DNA from: Mesostigma viride
Taxonomy: Eukaryota > Streptophyta > Mesostigmatophyceae > Mesostigmatales > Mesostigmataceae
DNA length: 64,000 nucleotides
NCBI GenBank assembly: GCA_009746045.1
Contig: RPFO01000513.1
Location: 2,501 to 66,500, forward strand
Reading direction: 5' to 3'
Part shown: positions 33,092-44,100 of the stretch, one piece after another
How the letters are laid out: each line of letters starts with the position of its first letter
How positions within the stretch are numbered: position 1 is the stretch's first letter
The notes under the pieces: model-generated
Told to the model about the DNA's origin: nothing
The model's database searches: none
Seen by the model: only the letters and a program-made list of their open reading frames with translations
Position numbers and translations under genes: made by a program

Positions 33092-36000
33092 AGGGCTTTC
33101 GGTGCCGCGGGATTAAGAGGCGAAAAAAATCAGCTGCCGTCTGACCAAAGTCTGATGGCGCAATCGGGGCGGGGGGCCGTTTCCGACGGTTCGCGTCCCT
33201 TGTCCAAGGACGACCGGGAGCCTGCACTTCGCGGTCCCCGGAGCGACAAGTACATCGAGAACAAGGGGTACAAAATTGCCAATGACATCTTTCCTATCAT
33301 GGCGGAACGCGTGAAAGCAAACAACCACAGGACGCCAGAGATGAGCGCGGAGGTTCTGTCTTGCGCAGCTTCAAGACTAAATGCCATGGTGGCCGAGAGC
33401 AACGGCATTAAGAAGAGGAAGAACTGTGACGACGGGCTTCCTGAAAGTTGGGCGGAATCTCTTCGGGATACCATCAAGAAGGCTTTTGGCGACTTGGGAA
33501 CATCTGAGAAGGATCGTGGGCTTAGGTGGGCCTTGTGTGGACTTGTTACGAAGGCAATGGAGGGCGTCCCGGACAGGATTGTGGAGCGCGCGTTCGGGAT
33601 TGACAGGCGCTTTGTCGCAACTGTTCGGGGTCACAGGGATGGAATGGAAGAAGGGGAGGACGACCTTTTGATGAGTGCGCCAGAGAGGAGGAGGAGGAAA
33701 GACGAGCTTCCGACGGAAGTCATTGCCCTGATACAAGCGTGCTGGAGGGATGATAACTTGACGCGGGCGTCTCCGAACATGAAGGATGTTCATTGTGAAT
33801 GGACAAGAAAGGATTACAAACATACACTAGCGTTTTCGGAGGGTGCGCGCTACTATACTGTCTCCAAGTCGAAGATTTACGAAGTGTTCATTTCCCGCCA
33901 TCCGGAGTTGAAGCCACCGCGGCGGATGGACACTAGGGAGGGGGGGGGGTGGAGGGAGAGGAGGGCGTGAGGGGGGGAAATCAGGTGATTATGGAGACGG
34001 AGGAGGGGATGTCAATGCCTCGCACGAATCAGAAGAGCACAGTTCATGTGGGATACACTTCTTTTTGCAAGCATATGCCCGCATGCGTCAAGGGGCGGTG
34101 GAAAATGCGGAACTTGTGCGCATGCCAGCACCACACTACCATGCAGTCCATGGTTGGGGGGTTGGCCAAATTTCGTGCAACTTTTCATGCCAGATGCGAG
34201 TGCGGACCTGAATGCCACGCGTGCGATCATGGTAGCCAGCTCGACGTGGGGTCCTCCGTGCCCACATGTTCCATTTTCAAAGCCACTCACACGACAGAGT
34301 GGGTGAACAAGTTTACTTGTGAGGTGGAGGGGATGAGGGAGGGGGGAGGTTCGAGGTCGTCTGTGGGGTCGTCGCGGCCGCAGGTTCAGCCTTTTCAGGG
34401 CGAACTTGAGGATCTGCCCATGCATGGGAGGGTGCTGGACGACGAGGAAGGGGTGCCCGATCATGACCTGGGCGAGGAGTTGGGGGTTTGCTCGATCCGG
34501 CGTAAGGCTTGTGTGTTGGGCACTTGCCGGGCTCCCAAGTGTGGAATTCGGAACTTCATGTTATGCGAACGGGAGGAGGCTTCCAACCACCTGATTTCAT
34601 GGACCAGATACGAGATGCAGGATGTGCCGCCGGGTGCGGTTCTTGGGCCAGAGGTAATTTTTAGTGGAGTGGTTGCGCCCCAAGGCGTTTCTTTTGCAAT
34701 GTTTCCTGAGGTTCTTGGGCCAGAGGTAATTTTTAGTGGAGTGGTTGCGCCCCAAGGCGTTTCTTAAGCAATGTTTCCTGAGGTTCTTGGGCCAGAGGTA
34801 ATTTTTAGTGGAGTGGTTGCGCCCCAAGGCGTTTCTTTTTCAATTTTTCCTGAGGTCCTGTCTTTTTTCTTCCTACAGGTCATTGGTGGGTCGAAGTTGA
34901 TGTCTTTTCTGTATGTGCACATTGCGCATATGCAGGACGACTGTGACGAGATCGCAAAGGCTGGTGGGCAGCGATTGACGCAAGTCGACGTCAAGTCCAC
35001 ACCAACGGAGCTAAAGGAGGCGATTGTGGACAAGTGGCCGGACTTCATCCAGCATTGCTTCAACGCGTGGTGGCAAGCGGACGCCTCCAAGGAATGTCTC
35101 TCAAGGATGCGGGTGGGGGACCTTGTATGCCACACAGATTACGCCGAGAACTACCAGTCTTACACCTATCACAATCTCCAAGCACAGTATTGGCATCCAG
35201 TCACATTCGTCCTTATGCCCTGGATCGTGCGCTACTTGGATCCAGCGTCGGGAAAGGTCGTGAGAAGGGAGTTTCACTTCATCGGACAGGGCGGAATGAA
35301 AAGGGACGGGCGGGCCCTCCGTTTTGCTATCCTCAAAATCCTGGCGACACTACGGTCAGAAGGGGTAGAGGTGAAGCGCTTCATTGGGTGGTCGGACAAT
35401 TGCTCCATGCAGTTCAAGTCAAGGAATGTGATCGCGGAAATGGCCCGGCTGCTGACGGAGGATCCGCACCTGGAGTCATTTGAGTGGAATTACTTTGGGG
35501 AGCAGCACGGAAAGGGGGAGGTGGATGGAGCTGGTGGGACTGTGAAGTGCATGTTGAGGAGGTGGCACATCAGGGAAGAGAACCAGGACAAACAGACGGC
35601 CGCCCAGTTGGTGGAGAATCTGGCGTCGGGGGCGGTGGGCGGGACCACAACGACCAGGCGTAACTTCTTCGAGTTCCCCGAGGTAATTAAGTGTACAGTC
35701 CTCGTTCAGGGAATAGTTACGCCGGCCGTCGTTTCTAGGGCGTTCTTGGAGTCCTGGCGATCAGGAGTGCTTAATAAAACACAACTAGCTCGATGGTCTC
35801 GTAACTTCAACTTTCCCTTGTGCAAATCTTGTCTTCGACGCGCAGGTGCTTCCTTACAGCCCAGGGCGCGGCGAAATCAAAGGAGTGAAGAAGGCGCACT
35901 GGTGGCGCATGGACAAGTCGAATGTGACGCGCTTAATGCTGCGCCAGTATTCCTGCTATTGTGGCGGTGCGTGCGCCGAGGAAAGGTGGTGGGATTGTCG

Positions 36001-36577
36001 AAAGGAGTGGACCGACATGGACGGCTGGAATGTGGGAGGTGCTCGGATGAAGCTCCACAAACTGGGGGAGCCAGTGCAAAGGAACCCAAACGGACAAGGG
36101 GGGCACGCAGGGACGCGACTGAACAGACTACAGGCAGAGAGGACGATGATGGGAAGGAGACTGAAGCTGCGAGACATTTTTGCCGTCGAGTCCTACTCTG
36201 GTGATGAGTCCCACGATCCAGATCATCCATATTGGCTAGCGGAAGTCTTGCAGGAGCCTTATCAGGTGGCCGCTACTTTCGTGAGGCGAGTGGCCGACAG
36301 AAACGGCAAGGTCGATAGGGAGTTGTTCCGTAAGGGACAATGGGTGGTGGGGGTGCGCTACTGGGACAGATTTCCGGGTATGGCGACGATGTTCAAAATG
36401 GACGCCGATGCCCAACCTGAACAGCCAAACTTGGTCAATTGCTACCTGTGCATGGACGCGGGGTTCGAACACACCATTGTTGTCAACCCAGCTAACAATC
36501 GCCAGGCCATCTTGACCATTCCGACAGACGTCGAGAAACGGCTCACGAACTTGGCCAAGAAGAGACCTGTTCAGTAG
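33092..36577 (+). CDS. DDE-type transposase-like protein, three visible exons
   Basis: Exon 1 probably starts after an acceptor (TCATCCTCAG, 33091) and runs to 34653. A one-base frame change at the 10-G tract 33940-33949 interrupts it. Intron 1 is 34654-34878 and exon 2 is 34879-35682. Intron 2 is 35683-35845 and exon 3 is 35846-36577. Both junctions keep phase 0 (GAG|GT). Exon 1 ends in a Cys/His-rich block (LCACQHH, CECGPECHACDH). Exon 2 has TDYAENYQ (D at 35137), WSDNCSMQFKS (D at 35395) and EQHGKGEVDGAGG (E at 35518 or D at 35524), spaced like a DDE/D catalytic core. From memory, HGKG-DG-GG proteins are widespread as transposase-like families in cnidarians and algae; I cannot name the superfamily firmly. 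The 5' exon and termini of the element were not found. Confidence 0.6.
34636..34860 (+). repeat. Triplicated 72-bp unit containing a 5' splice site
   Basis: Three copies of a unit holding TTCTTGGGCCAGAGGTAATT occupy nearly all of intron 1. Each repeats the exon end and the donor GAG|GTAATT. The 72-bp unit is a multiple of three; copy 2 has a TAA in the host frame. Each unit also contains GTTGCGCCCCAAGGCGTTTC, a partial palindrome. Confidence 0.9.
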
Positions 36578-36688
36578 GCCAGCTCGCCCGGGCTTGGTTG
36601 GACGAGGTGGACAGCCTTGAGAGCACGTGCTTCGTTGTGAGCACTTGCCTTTCAGCCGTGATTTGCAAACGAGTTCCTTGTCCTGAAT

Positions 36689-36693
36689 TGTAA
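36689..36693 (+). terminator. TGTAA polyadenylation-type signal
   Basis: TGTAA 112 bp after the stop of the transposase-like gene. This pentamer is the usual poly(A) signal in chlorophytes. A single instance could be chance. Confidence 0.3.
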
Positions 36694-36699
36694 AGCTCG

Positions 36700-37539
36700 A
36701 TTCATGCTCTTTTAAGGAAGTGTATAATATTATCCAGATCATGTATATATTTAGATCTAGACCTGAGTTCAAATAACATTTCTTAGAGGGCTGAGATGCG
36801 CGAGGTCCAGCATACATGTATATATCCATGGAGACATGTTACAAACTCAAATGTTTCATTGTACGTACCACTAGCTCGTCGACGGGGGTATCCCATGTAA
36901 TGTATGATTTATGAATTAATTAATCGCTTAATTGTACAATGTAAATGGATCATGAACTTGTCAAGTGGCCTAATTTGGTTTATTTGGTTCATCATTTATT
37001 GATCTCAATCATTCTTAATTGAATCTCGAGCAATAGCAATCGTGAAGCAGATCCTAATCATGTGATTCGCATAACATTTGAGAATAGGCAACAAGTGCTA
37101 CTTTGAGGAATGCGGGGTTGGTCAGGTTATTATAGAGCTAGAGCTACAAACGGCACATATATTGCAAACTTTGCGCTCCAGGCATGGAATTTCAAAAGTA
37201 CCAAAATTGGAGCAGTAGATGTTGGGGACGCCCTGCAAGCAGCTCTGCGGGCCGCCTACGAGCAGGCTGAGAAGGCAGATGCTCATGCAGCAGATGGTCA
37301 AGGACCTCGCATCATCTTTTTCCAAATCACAGATCGAGAGGCCTAGCCCCCCCATTAATTAATAAATTATAATTAGACTCGTGCTCCCGTTGCATGGGGA
37401 GTCACGGAGCATTAACCCCGATGGATGGATGGATGGGTGCAAACAGTCCTACCGGTCTAATCTATCTACATCAGCTACCTACGACATCTATCTAACAGCA
37501 TTCTAACTACAACATCTATCTAGACAGCCGCACGCTGCC
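36700..37539. other. AT-rich sequence, no clear gene
   Basis: A 78-residue frame (37110-37346, plus) has no recognisable domain. On the minus strand the segment 37315-37355 resembles part of the exon at 37540-37770 (GGCCTAGGCCTCTC followed by GATTTGGAARAAGATG), so it may be a decayed duplicate of that exon. Short GATG repeats occur at about 37420. Confidence 0.4.
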
Positions 37540-37770
37540 CTAGGCCGGGAAGCTGTCTGGCGTGCCTCCCACGGGCTTGCACACGCGGGCGCTTCCCCAC
37601 AGCGGGGGGCGGGGCTCGTTGTCCTCTATGACCTGGGCCCACTTGGCCTTGTCCAGCATCTTCTTCCAAATCATGGAGAGGCCTAGGCCCCCCATGTCCT
37701 CTACTAGCTGTTCTTTGAAGGTGCGGGCCTTGCGGCGTCTAACTTTAGGGGGCCCGGCCCACGTCAGGCC
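37540..37770 (-). CDS. Possible terminal exon of unknown gene
   Basis: Following an acceptor-like CACCTCAG, 76 codons run to a TAG. The peptide is basic and amphipathic (KVRRRKARTFKEQLVED, MIWKKMLDKAKWAQVIEDN) and ends GGTPDSFPA. It looks like a genuine protein C-terminus, but I do not recognise it. A divergent duplicate lies about 200 bp downstream. It might belong with the ORF1p-like remnant upstream on the same strand, although the intervening 740 bp contain no visible coding sequence. Confidence 0.3.
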   Translation of the reverse strand, partial: GLTWAGPPKVRRRKARTFKEQLVEDMGGLGLSMIWKKMLDKAKWAQVIEDNEPRPPLWGSARVCKPVGGTPDSFPA

Positions 37771-38512
37771 CTGAGGTGCCGGCCAGGCTGAGCTGGTCGC
37801 AGTCCTGCGGGGGGGCCACGTGAGGTGTCTACCTGGTTGGTGCGCGAGCTAGGTGCCCTACGAGCTGCAGGCGCCGCTGCTTAATGGTGCTGGTGATTTA
37901 TGGCATGCCCTGGTACAGGTCCTCATTGCGGACATATGAGCAGCATAGTATGCAAATGAGATCAGCATAGTACTCCGTGGTATGCCTTTGCGCATGACAC
38001 GCAAGTACTTACTTACTTCCAACGGGGTCATGTGATTCATATTTTAATTTATAATTTAAGGATTGATTTGATTTCGATCATGCCCGCACAGCAGCAGGCA
38101 TTAATTAATTAATAAGCACGTGACTGCGTCACGTGGGTGCCAATACAGAGTAAAGGAACCTTCAACCCTAGATACACAGCGAGAAGGGGGGAGGGTGCCC
38201 TAGCTTCTCTCACTGCCGCAGGTGGGCAGGCCACAGAGCGCTCTCTCCACGGCATGGTGCCGGGGCGCAACACTGTGGGTGCAATACAACCAGTGCAATA
38301 CCATAGGCAGGCTGACGCATAGCTTATGCTACAAAGGTGAGGTGGGCTCAAGTCGTCGGCTAATTAAGGCGCAAGCAAGCTGATGGCCACAAGGTGCCAG
38401 AGCTAATTGAAGGTACTATAACGCTGTGCGCTAATATCGTTTCAAGTGCTGTAGTAATGCCTAAGCTATCCCATAATCGATTGCCCCCATCTAGACAACT
38501 AGCTGGAGTGCT
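37771..38512. other. No gene recognised
   Basis: Mixed-composition sequence with short frames only. Confidence 0.5.
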
Positions 38513-39490
38513 CTATCCCGGGGAAGCCCGGGGGGGCTTCCACAGTTTCTTGTTGACATAGAGGTCCCCGCCCCGCCAGTACACTTGGGGCTTCTCGGGG
38601 TTGGTCTTGTGGCGGATGTAGTCGGGCCACTGATCGCGGCGTTGCTGCTGCTGGGCTGGCGTCAGGTCGTCGTCAAGCGACCAGGAGGTGTCCACCAGCT
38701 TCTTGCGGCGAGAGAGGAACCGAACTCGGGCTGTGATGTCGCTGAAGGTGAGGACCACTGGAGGGGGCCCAGCCTTGGCCCGTGGATGGGGCAGGCGGTA
38801 GGCGCCCTGCAGTATCGCACCTGGCAGCTGCATGCACGCCAAGAGCTGTTTCTTCAGCTCGTCGAGAAGAGAGTCTGGGGTCTCCTCCGGCGGCATGTCG
38901 AAGCGCCTGAGGATGACCCGGCAGCGGCGATGGTCGCGGTCAGCGGCTTCGCGGCGCGTGTCTTCCAGCTCCTGGAGCTTGGTGGTGATGGCGGTCGTGG
39001 TAGAGGATGCCTGGCAGCCTCTTGAGCAGGTCCGCCCAGGAGGCGCGAGTCGAGGGGTCATCGCTAGCCCTACCAGCAGGTTGGGCGGCGATGGTGGCCG
39101 TTCGCTCGGCGATCTCGGGGACCTGCGTGGCCAGGGCGTCTACCTTGGCAGCAACTGCCTCAAGTTTCACGGTGCCATGGCCGACTCGGCCTTCCACCTG
39201 GTTAAGGCGGGTGGTCACAGTGGCTGTGGCCTCGGAAACTTTGGTGGCAATTGATGTGCTCTTGTGTAAAGCAGTAAACTGAGGCTGGCGACTCTGGCTT
39301 CAATGTTGTTGACCTTGGCCGAGAGAGTGTTGAGTGGGCCGTCAGGCGCGTTCAGGGCGGCGAGCTGCTCAGCCATCGGCGCCAGCTGCTCCGCCACTGC
39401 AGCTCGGATGGAGTCCGTGCTGGGGGAGGTGCTGCTGTGCGGGAATGCTGCAGCTGCTGTGGCTGCCCGTCTGCGCTCATGCAGGAGGCT
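38513..39490 (-). pseudogene. Broken L1-ORF1p-like coiled-coil/RRM protein
   Basis: Three consecutive minus-strand frames together look like a non-LTR retrotransposon ORF1 protein. First comes a heptad-rich coiled coil (AEQLAPMAEQLAAL, VNNIEARVASL). After a frame change near 39285 the coil continues (TTRLNQVEGRV, AVAAKVDALATQ). After another near 39000 follows an RRM-like/C-terminal region (CRVILRRFDMP, PPVVLTFSDITARVRFLSRR, LDDDLTPAQQQQRRDQW, YWRGGDLYVNKKLW). The order trimer-forming coil, RRM-like and C-terminal nucleic-acid-binding domain is that of L1 ORF1p, an RNA chaperone. At least two frameshifts and the absence of a neighbouring ORF2 make it a remnant, though assembly indels cannot be excluded. 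Confidence 0.6.
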
Positions 39491-39639
39491 CCTGAGGCCA
39501 GCGTAGCCAATCAAAAAAAAAAGCAGCAGGCATGTGCATGGCTGGGTCCCACCGTCCCAGCAAGAGCTGAAAATCATTCCATAAAAACAAATTAGTAGTA
39601 TTGAGATATTATTAAACGCAAATCGCACATGTATTTACC

Positions 39640-40290
39640 AAGAGCTAACTGGACATCAATGGCCTGTTTCTACATCACTGGTAACTAATTGGCCTGGCTG
39701 TGTACATTTAAAGCCCGGGAAAACTATCTGCTAGCTTCAGATCCATCATCCATCCTAATGTGGCCCCCGATCCCTTAACTAATGCCCAATGGGGCAGCGG
39801 TTTCAATGTTTTGATACTTCTATAAGCTAAGCACAAAGCTCATAGATAAAATGACGAGGCGCCGCCTGACTCATCGCAAACCCATTTAATGCTCCCAGCA
39901 AGCATTGATGCAAGAGCAGGCCTGCAACTCGTTGTGCCTCTGTGTCATGCACCAGCACAGAGATGACTAAGTGGTTGCCCTTCGGCCGCCATCACAATTG
40001 TGATGCCGAGCTAGCCATGCGCACTGCTGTATGCAACTAAATTGTCATACATGCATGGTGGCGCAGGCATAATTTATACCACATGCAAAGGGAACTAGAA
40101 AACGAGAAAAGAAAATAAAGTAAGAAACTAAATAAACTATATAACAACATAAAATCAGCACTACAGTTGGACAATACTTTAAAAATGCTAGTGGCGTAAA
40201 CTGAGCCAAGGCAGCCTGCTGTTCTTGTAACAGCAGCGCCAATGAATAAACTAACCCTGAAATTCACAGGCTTGAAACATGTTTCTGGTC
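39640..40290. other. No gene recognised
   Basis: Only short frames, some hydrophobic by AT-rich composition. Downstream flank of the histidine kinase gene. Confidence 0.5.
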
Positions 40291-40291
40291 G

Positions 40292-40296
40292 TTACA
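40292..40296 (-). terminator. TGTAA polyadenylation-type signal of kinase gene
   Basis: TGTAA on the minus strand 43 bp after the histidine kinase stop codon, the expected place for a chlorophyte-type poly(A) signal. Confidence 0.4.
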
Positions 40297-40338
40297 ACGC
40301 AGGCACGGGCTAATCGACGTGCCCCCGTGAAGAAACGC

Positions 40339-41093
40339 TCACACCATCACGTCCAGGCTGGTACAGCTGGCCACTCTCCGGTTGGGTCCATGGCCATCCA
40401 TGCCCGCGAGGTCTGCCATGCTCCTGCGCTTCACCATGCGCACACACTCCGGGTCGGGCAAGGGGATCAAGATAGCCCCTTTCGCTACGGAGCACGGCAA
40501 AGGTGTGTGGGGCACGATATCGGCAGGCCTGCTGGCTGCTGCCGTCACTGGCACTGTTGTTTCTTCCGCTGTCACAGTTGCTGGTGCCATCGCCGCCGCT
40601 GCCACTGCCGCTGCGGTCATTGCTGCCGCCCCGTCAGGGCCGCTGCCCAAGGCATTGCTGAGCATCAACCGATCCACTTGCTGGCATATCTGTGCGCGCG
40701 TGCACGGCTTGGGCAGCGTGTCGTTCATGCCCGCGGCCAGGTAGCGCTGGAGGTCGCACTCCATCACGTTGGCAGTCAGCGCCACGATGGGCCGCGCGTA
40801 GCCCTGCGCCCGCAACGCCTTGGTGGCGGCGACGCCATCGCACACGGGCATTTGGATGTCCTGCGGGATGGGTGGTGGTGTTGAATGTGGGGCATGGCCG
40901 GGGTATAGGTGTGTGTGTGTGTGTGTGTGTATGTGTGTGTGTGTGTGGTTGTGTGGTCGTGGGAGGCCGTGTGTATGTGTGTGGTTGTGTGGTTGTGTGG
41001 TTGTGTGGTTGTGTGGTTGTGTGCGTGTGTATGTATGTATGTATGTATGTATGTATGTATGTATGTATGTATGTATGTATGTATGTATGTATG

Positions 41094-41127
<34 letters not shown>

Positions 41128-44100
41128 TGTATGTATGTATGTATGTATGTATGTATGTATGTATGTATGTATGTATGTATGTATGTATGTATGTATGTAT
41201 GTATGTATGTATGTATGTATGTATGTATGTATGTATGTATGTATGTATGTATGTATGTATGTATGTATGTATGTATGTATGTATGTATGTATGTATGTAT
41301 GTATGTATGTATGTATGTATGTATGTATGTATGTATGTATGTATGTATGTATGTATGTATGTATGTATGTATGTATGTATGTATGTATGTATGTATGTAT
41401 GTATGTATGTATGTATGTATGTATGTATGTATGTATGTATGTATGTATGTATGTATGTATGTATGTATGTATGTATGTATGTATGTATGTATGTATGTAT
41501 GTATGTATGTATGTATGTATGTATGTATGTGCGTGCGTGTGTGTGCGAGTGTGTGCGAGTGTGAGCGCGTATGTGTGTTTGAGGCTTTCAGCGCTGACAT
41601 GATGCCAAGCAAATCCCTCTTACCGTGTTGCTAAAAAACAATGTCCATCTACGCTCTGCGCAGCTGACCTCCCGTGTTGAAGGGCCGGTTCATTAGCGCT
41701 ATGTGCAGGGATGCCCTCTGCAGGGCCGCAGACGGGACCTCCAGCACGCTACAGCGCTCGTAATGCTAACTCAAAACTACTTCGGAGTCCAACAGACAGT
41801 CTGTTCACCAAGGTCTGAGCACAACGCCTCTCCACAAAGATCTAAGGAGGTGTGCGCTACATATTTATGAAAACCTGGTGTAATCAGCACCCGATGAAAA
41901 CAGCAACCATAGGTGAAGGCTCTTTCGAGCACGATTATCGACAGATAGGAATGATGGCGTACCATGAATATGAGGTGGTGCTCCACCCCGCTGTTCACCA
42001 GGTCCAGCACCACCTGCCCGTTGCAGGCGGCGACCACCTTGATGCCGAGCGTGCGCAACAGGCGGGCCATGATGCAGCGGTTAAGGTTGTTGTCCTGCCA
42101 GGAACGAGGCACATTGAAGACAAGAACAGGTGGGCAAGGGCGCGTGAGGCACTTCCGGTGCGCTGCTAGTCTGTGCTACGCGGACACTGCGCATGTTCGT
42201 TGTCGTGGTGCATGATGGCACGGGTGCTATGGGGCATGATTGCACCAGTGTCAGTCTGGCACTATGTATGCGCTATATGTATGGTCGCGGATACATCCGA
42301 GGCACTATGTATGCGCTATACGTATGGTCGCCGATACATCCGAGGCATGGTGGCCTGGCATATGAAAGATGCCAAGGCAAGCAGCGAGGGAGGATGCACT
42401 CTGTAGGGCTTAAAGTCAACATGCCACGGGCGTACGAGGCTGCAGCGTATGGCCCGTCCTGCCAGCCCCTTTCTCCAACCTCCCTCCGCAACCACGGGAT
42501 GGTCCTCATATCCCCCCCTCTCAGCGATATCCTTGCACCAACATGCCCAGCCCTGTCAAGCCCGTAGCAGCTGCAACGATTAGGTCCATATGGCCTCTCC
42601 ATGACAGAGCCATCGAATTTACATGCGCACAATTAATTATTGCAAATGGCCGCTCTCCCACACAGGAAAGGTCCCTAAGGGTTGAAGGCATCCTACGTGT
42701 TGAAGGTCGGCCTCATATTCAGCCAGTGCCCTCATCGCATCCCTGCAGGTACAAATAACACGCGATGAAGGAACTACCTGACGGCCGACATAGGCCCACC
42801 TGCCCAAATGTGACGGTGGATAGCAACAATCTGCTGACCTACGAGACACTGTTTAAGTTCAGCAACCAAGGGCACATGGAAAAGATATACTCCATGGCTG
42901 CGGAGGTAGATTACACAGCCACAATACACAGCCCTAAGAAGCTAGCTCCACCTGCTCACCTCGGCAAGAATGGCGGTCAGCCCATAACTCTTGGGTGCGT
43001 CGTACTCGGGCGTGCGAGGGCTGGTGGGCATGACAGGTTCCGCCATCATGCTGGCAGGGGGCGGGGGTGGCACCACCATCTTCACCGGCAGGTGCACCGT
43101 AAACGTGCTGCCCTTGCCTTCCTCGGAGTCTACGGTCACATCCCCCCCCATGCGCTTGGCCAGCTCTTTGCTGATGGTGGTGCCCAGGCCTGGATGACAG
43201 GCGCAGGAAATAAGAATTCATGACAGAGAGGGAGCACTTACTTCTTCTCAGCTCTTTGCAAACCATCGTACCGAGGCCTTCATGACGGGTATGGTACCGA
43301 GGGCTGCGTGACTGGTATAAGTATTGAAATATCTTGAAAAAAAAAGAGCGCCTATGGCGTGTCTCAGCTCCTCCCTGGAGGGAGTACAAAGCCCTGTGCA
43401 GATGGAGTGGGCACTGGCGTGCCGAGTGGCAGGCGGGGCTTGTGTCCATCAACAGCACTTGCACACAAACACAAACACAAACACAAACACAAACACAAAC
43501 ACAAACACAAACACAAACACAAACACAAACACAAACACAAACACAAACACAAACACAAACACAAACACAAACACAAACACAAACACAAACACAAACACAA
43601 ACACAAACACAAACACAAACACAAACACAAACACAAACACAAACACAAACACAAACACAAACACAAACACAAACACAAACACAAACACAAACACAAACAC
43701 AAACACAAACACAAACACAAACACAAACACAAACACAAACACAAACACAAACACAAACACAAACACAAACACAAACACAAACACAAACACAAACACAAAC
43801 ACAAACACAAACACAAACACAAACACAAACACAAACACAAACACAAACACAAACACAAACACAAACACAAACACAAACACAAACACAAACACAAACACAA
43901 ACACAAACACAAACACAAACACAAACACAAACACAAACACAAACACAAACACAAACACAAACACAAACACAAACACAAACACAAACACAAACACAAACAC
44001 AAACACAAACACAAACACAAACACAAACACAAACACAAACATACACGAACGCACAAACACAAACACAAACACAAACACAAACACAAACACAAACACAAAC

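Noticed and set aside
40692-41634. Long frames of MYVC and IHTY repeats
   Set aside because: Translation of the (GTAT)n intronic microsatellite.
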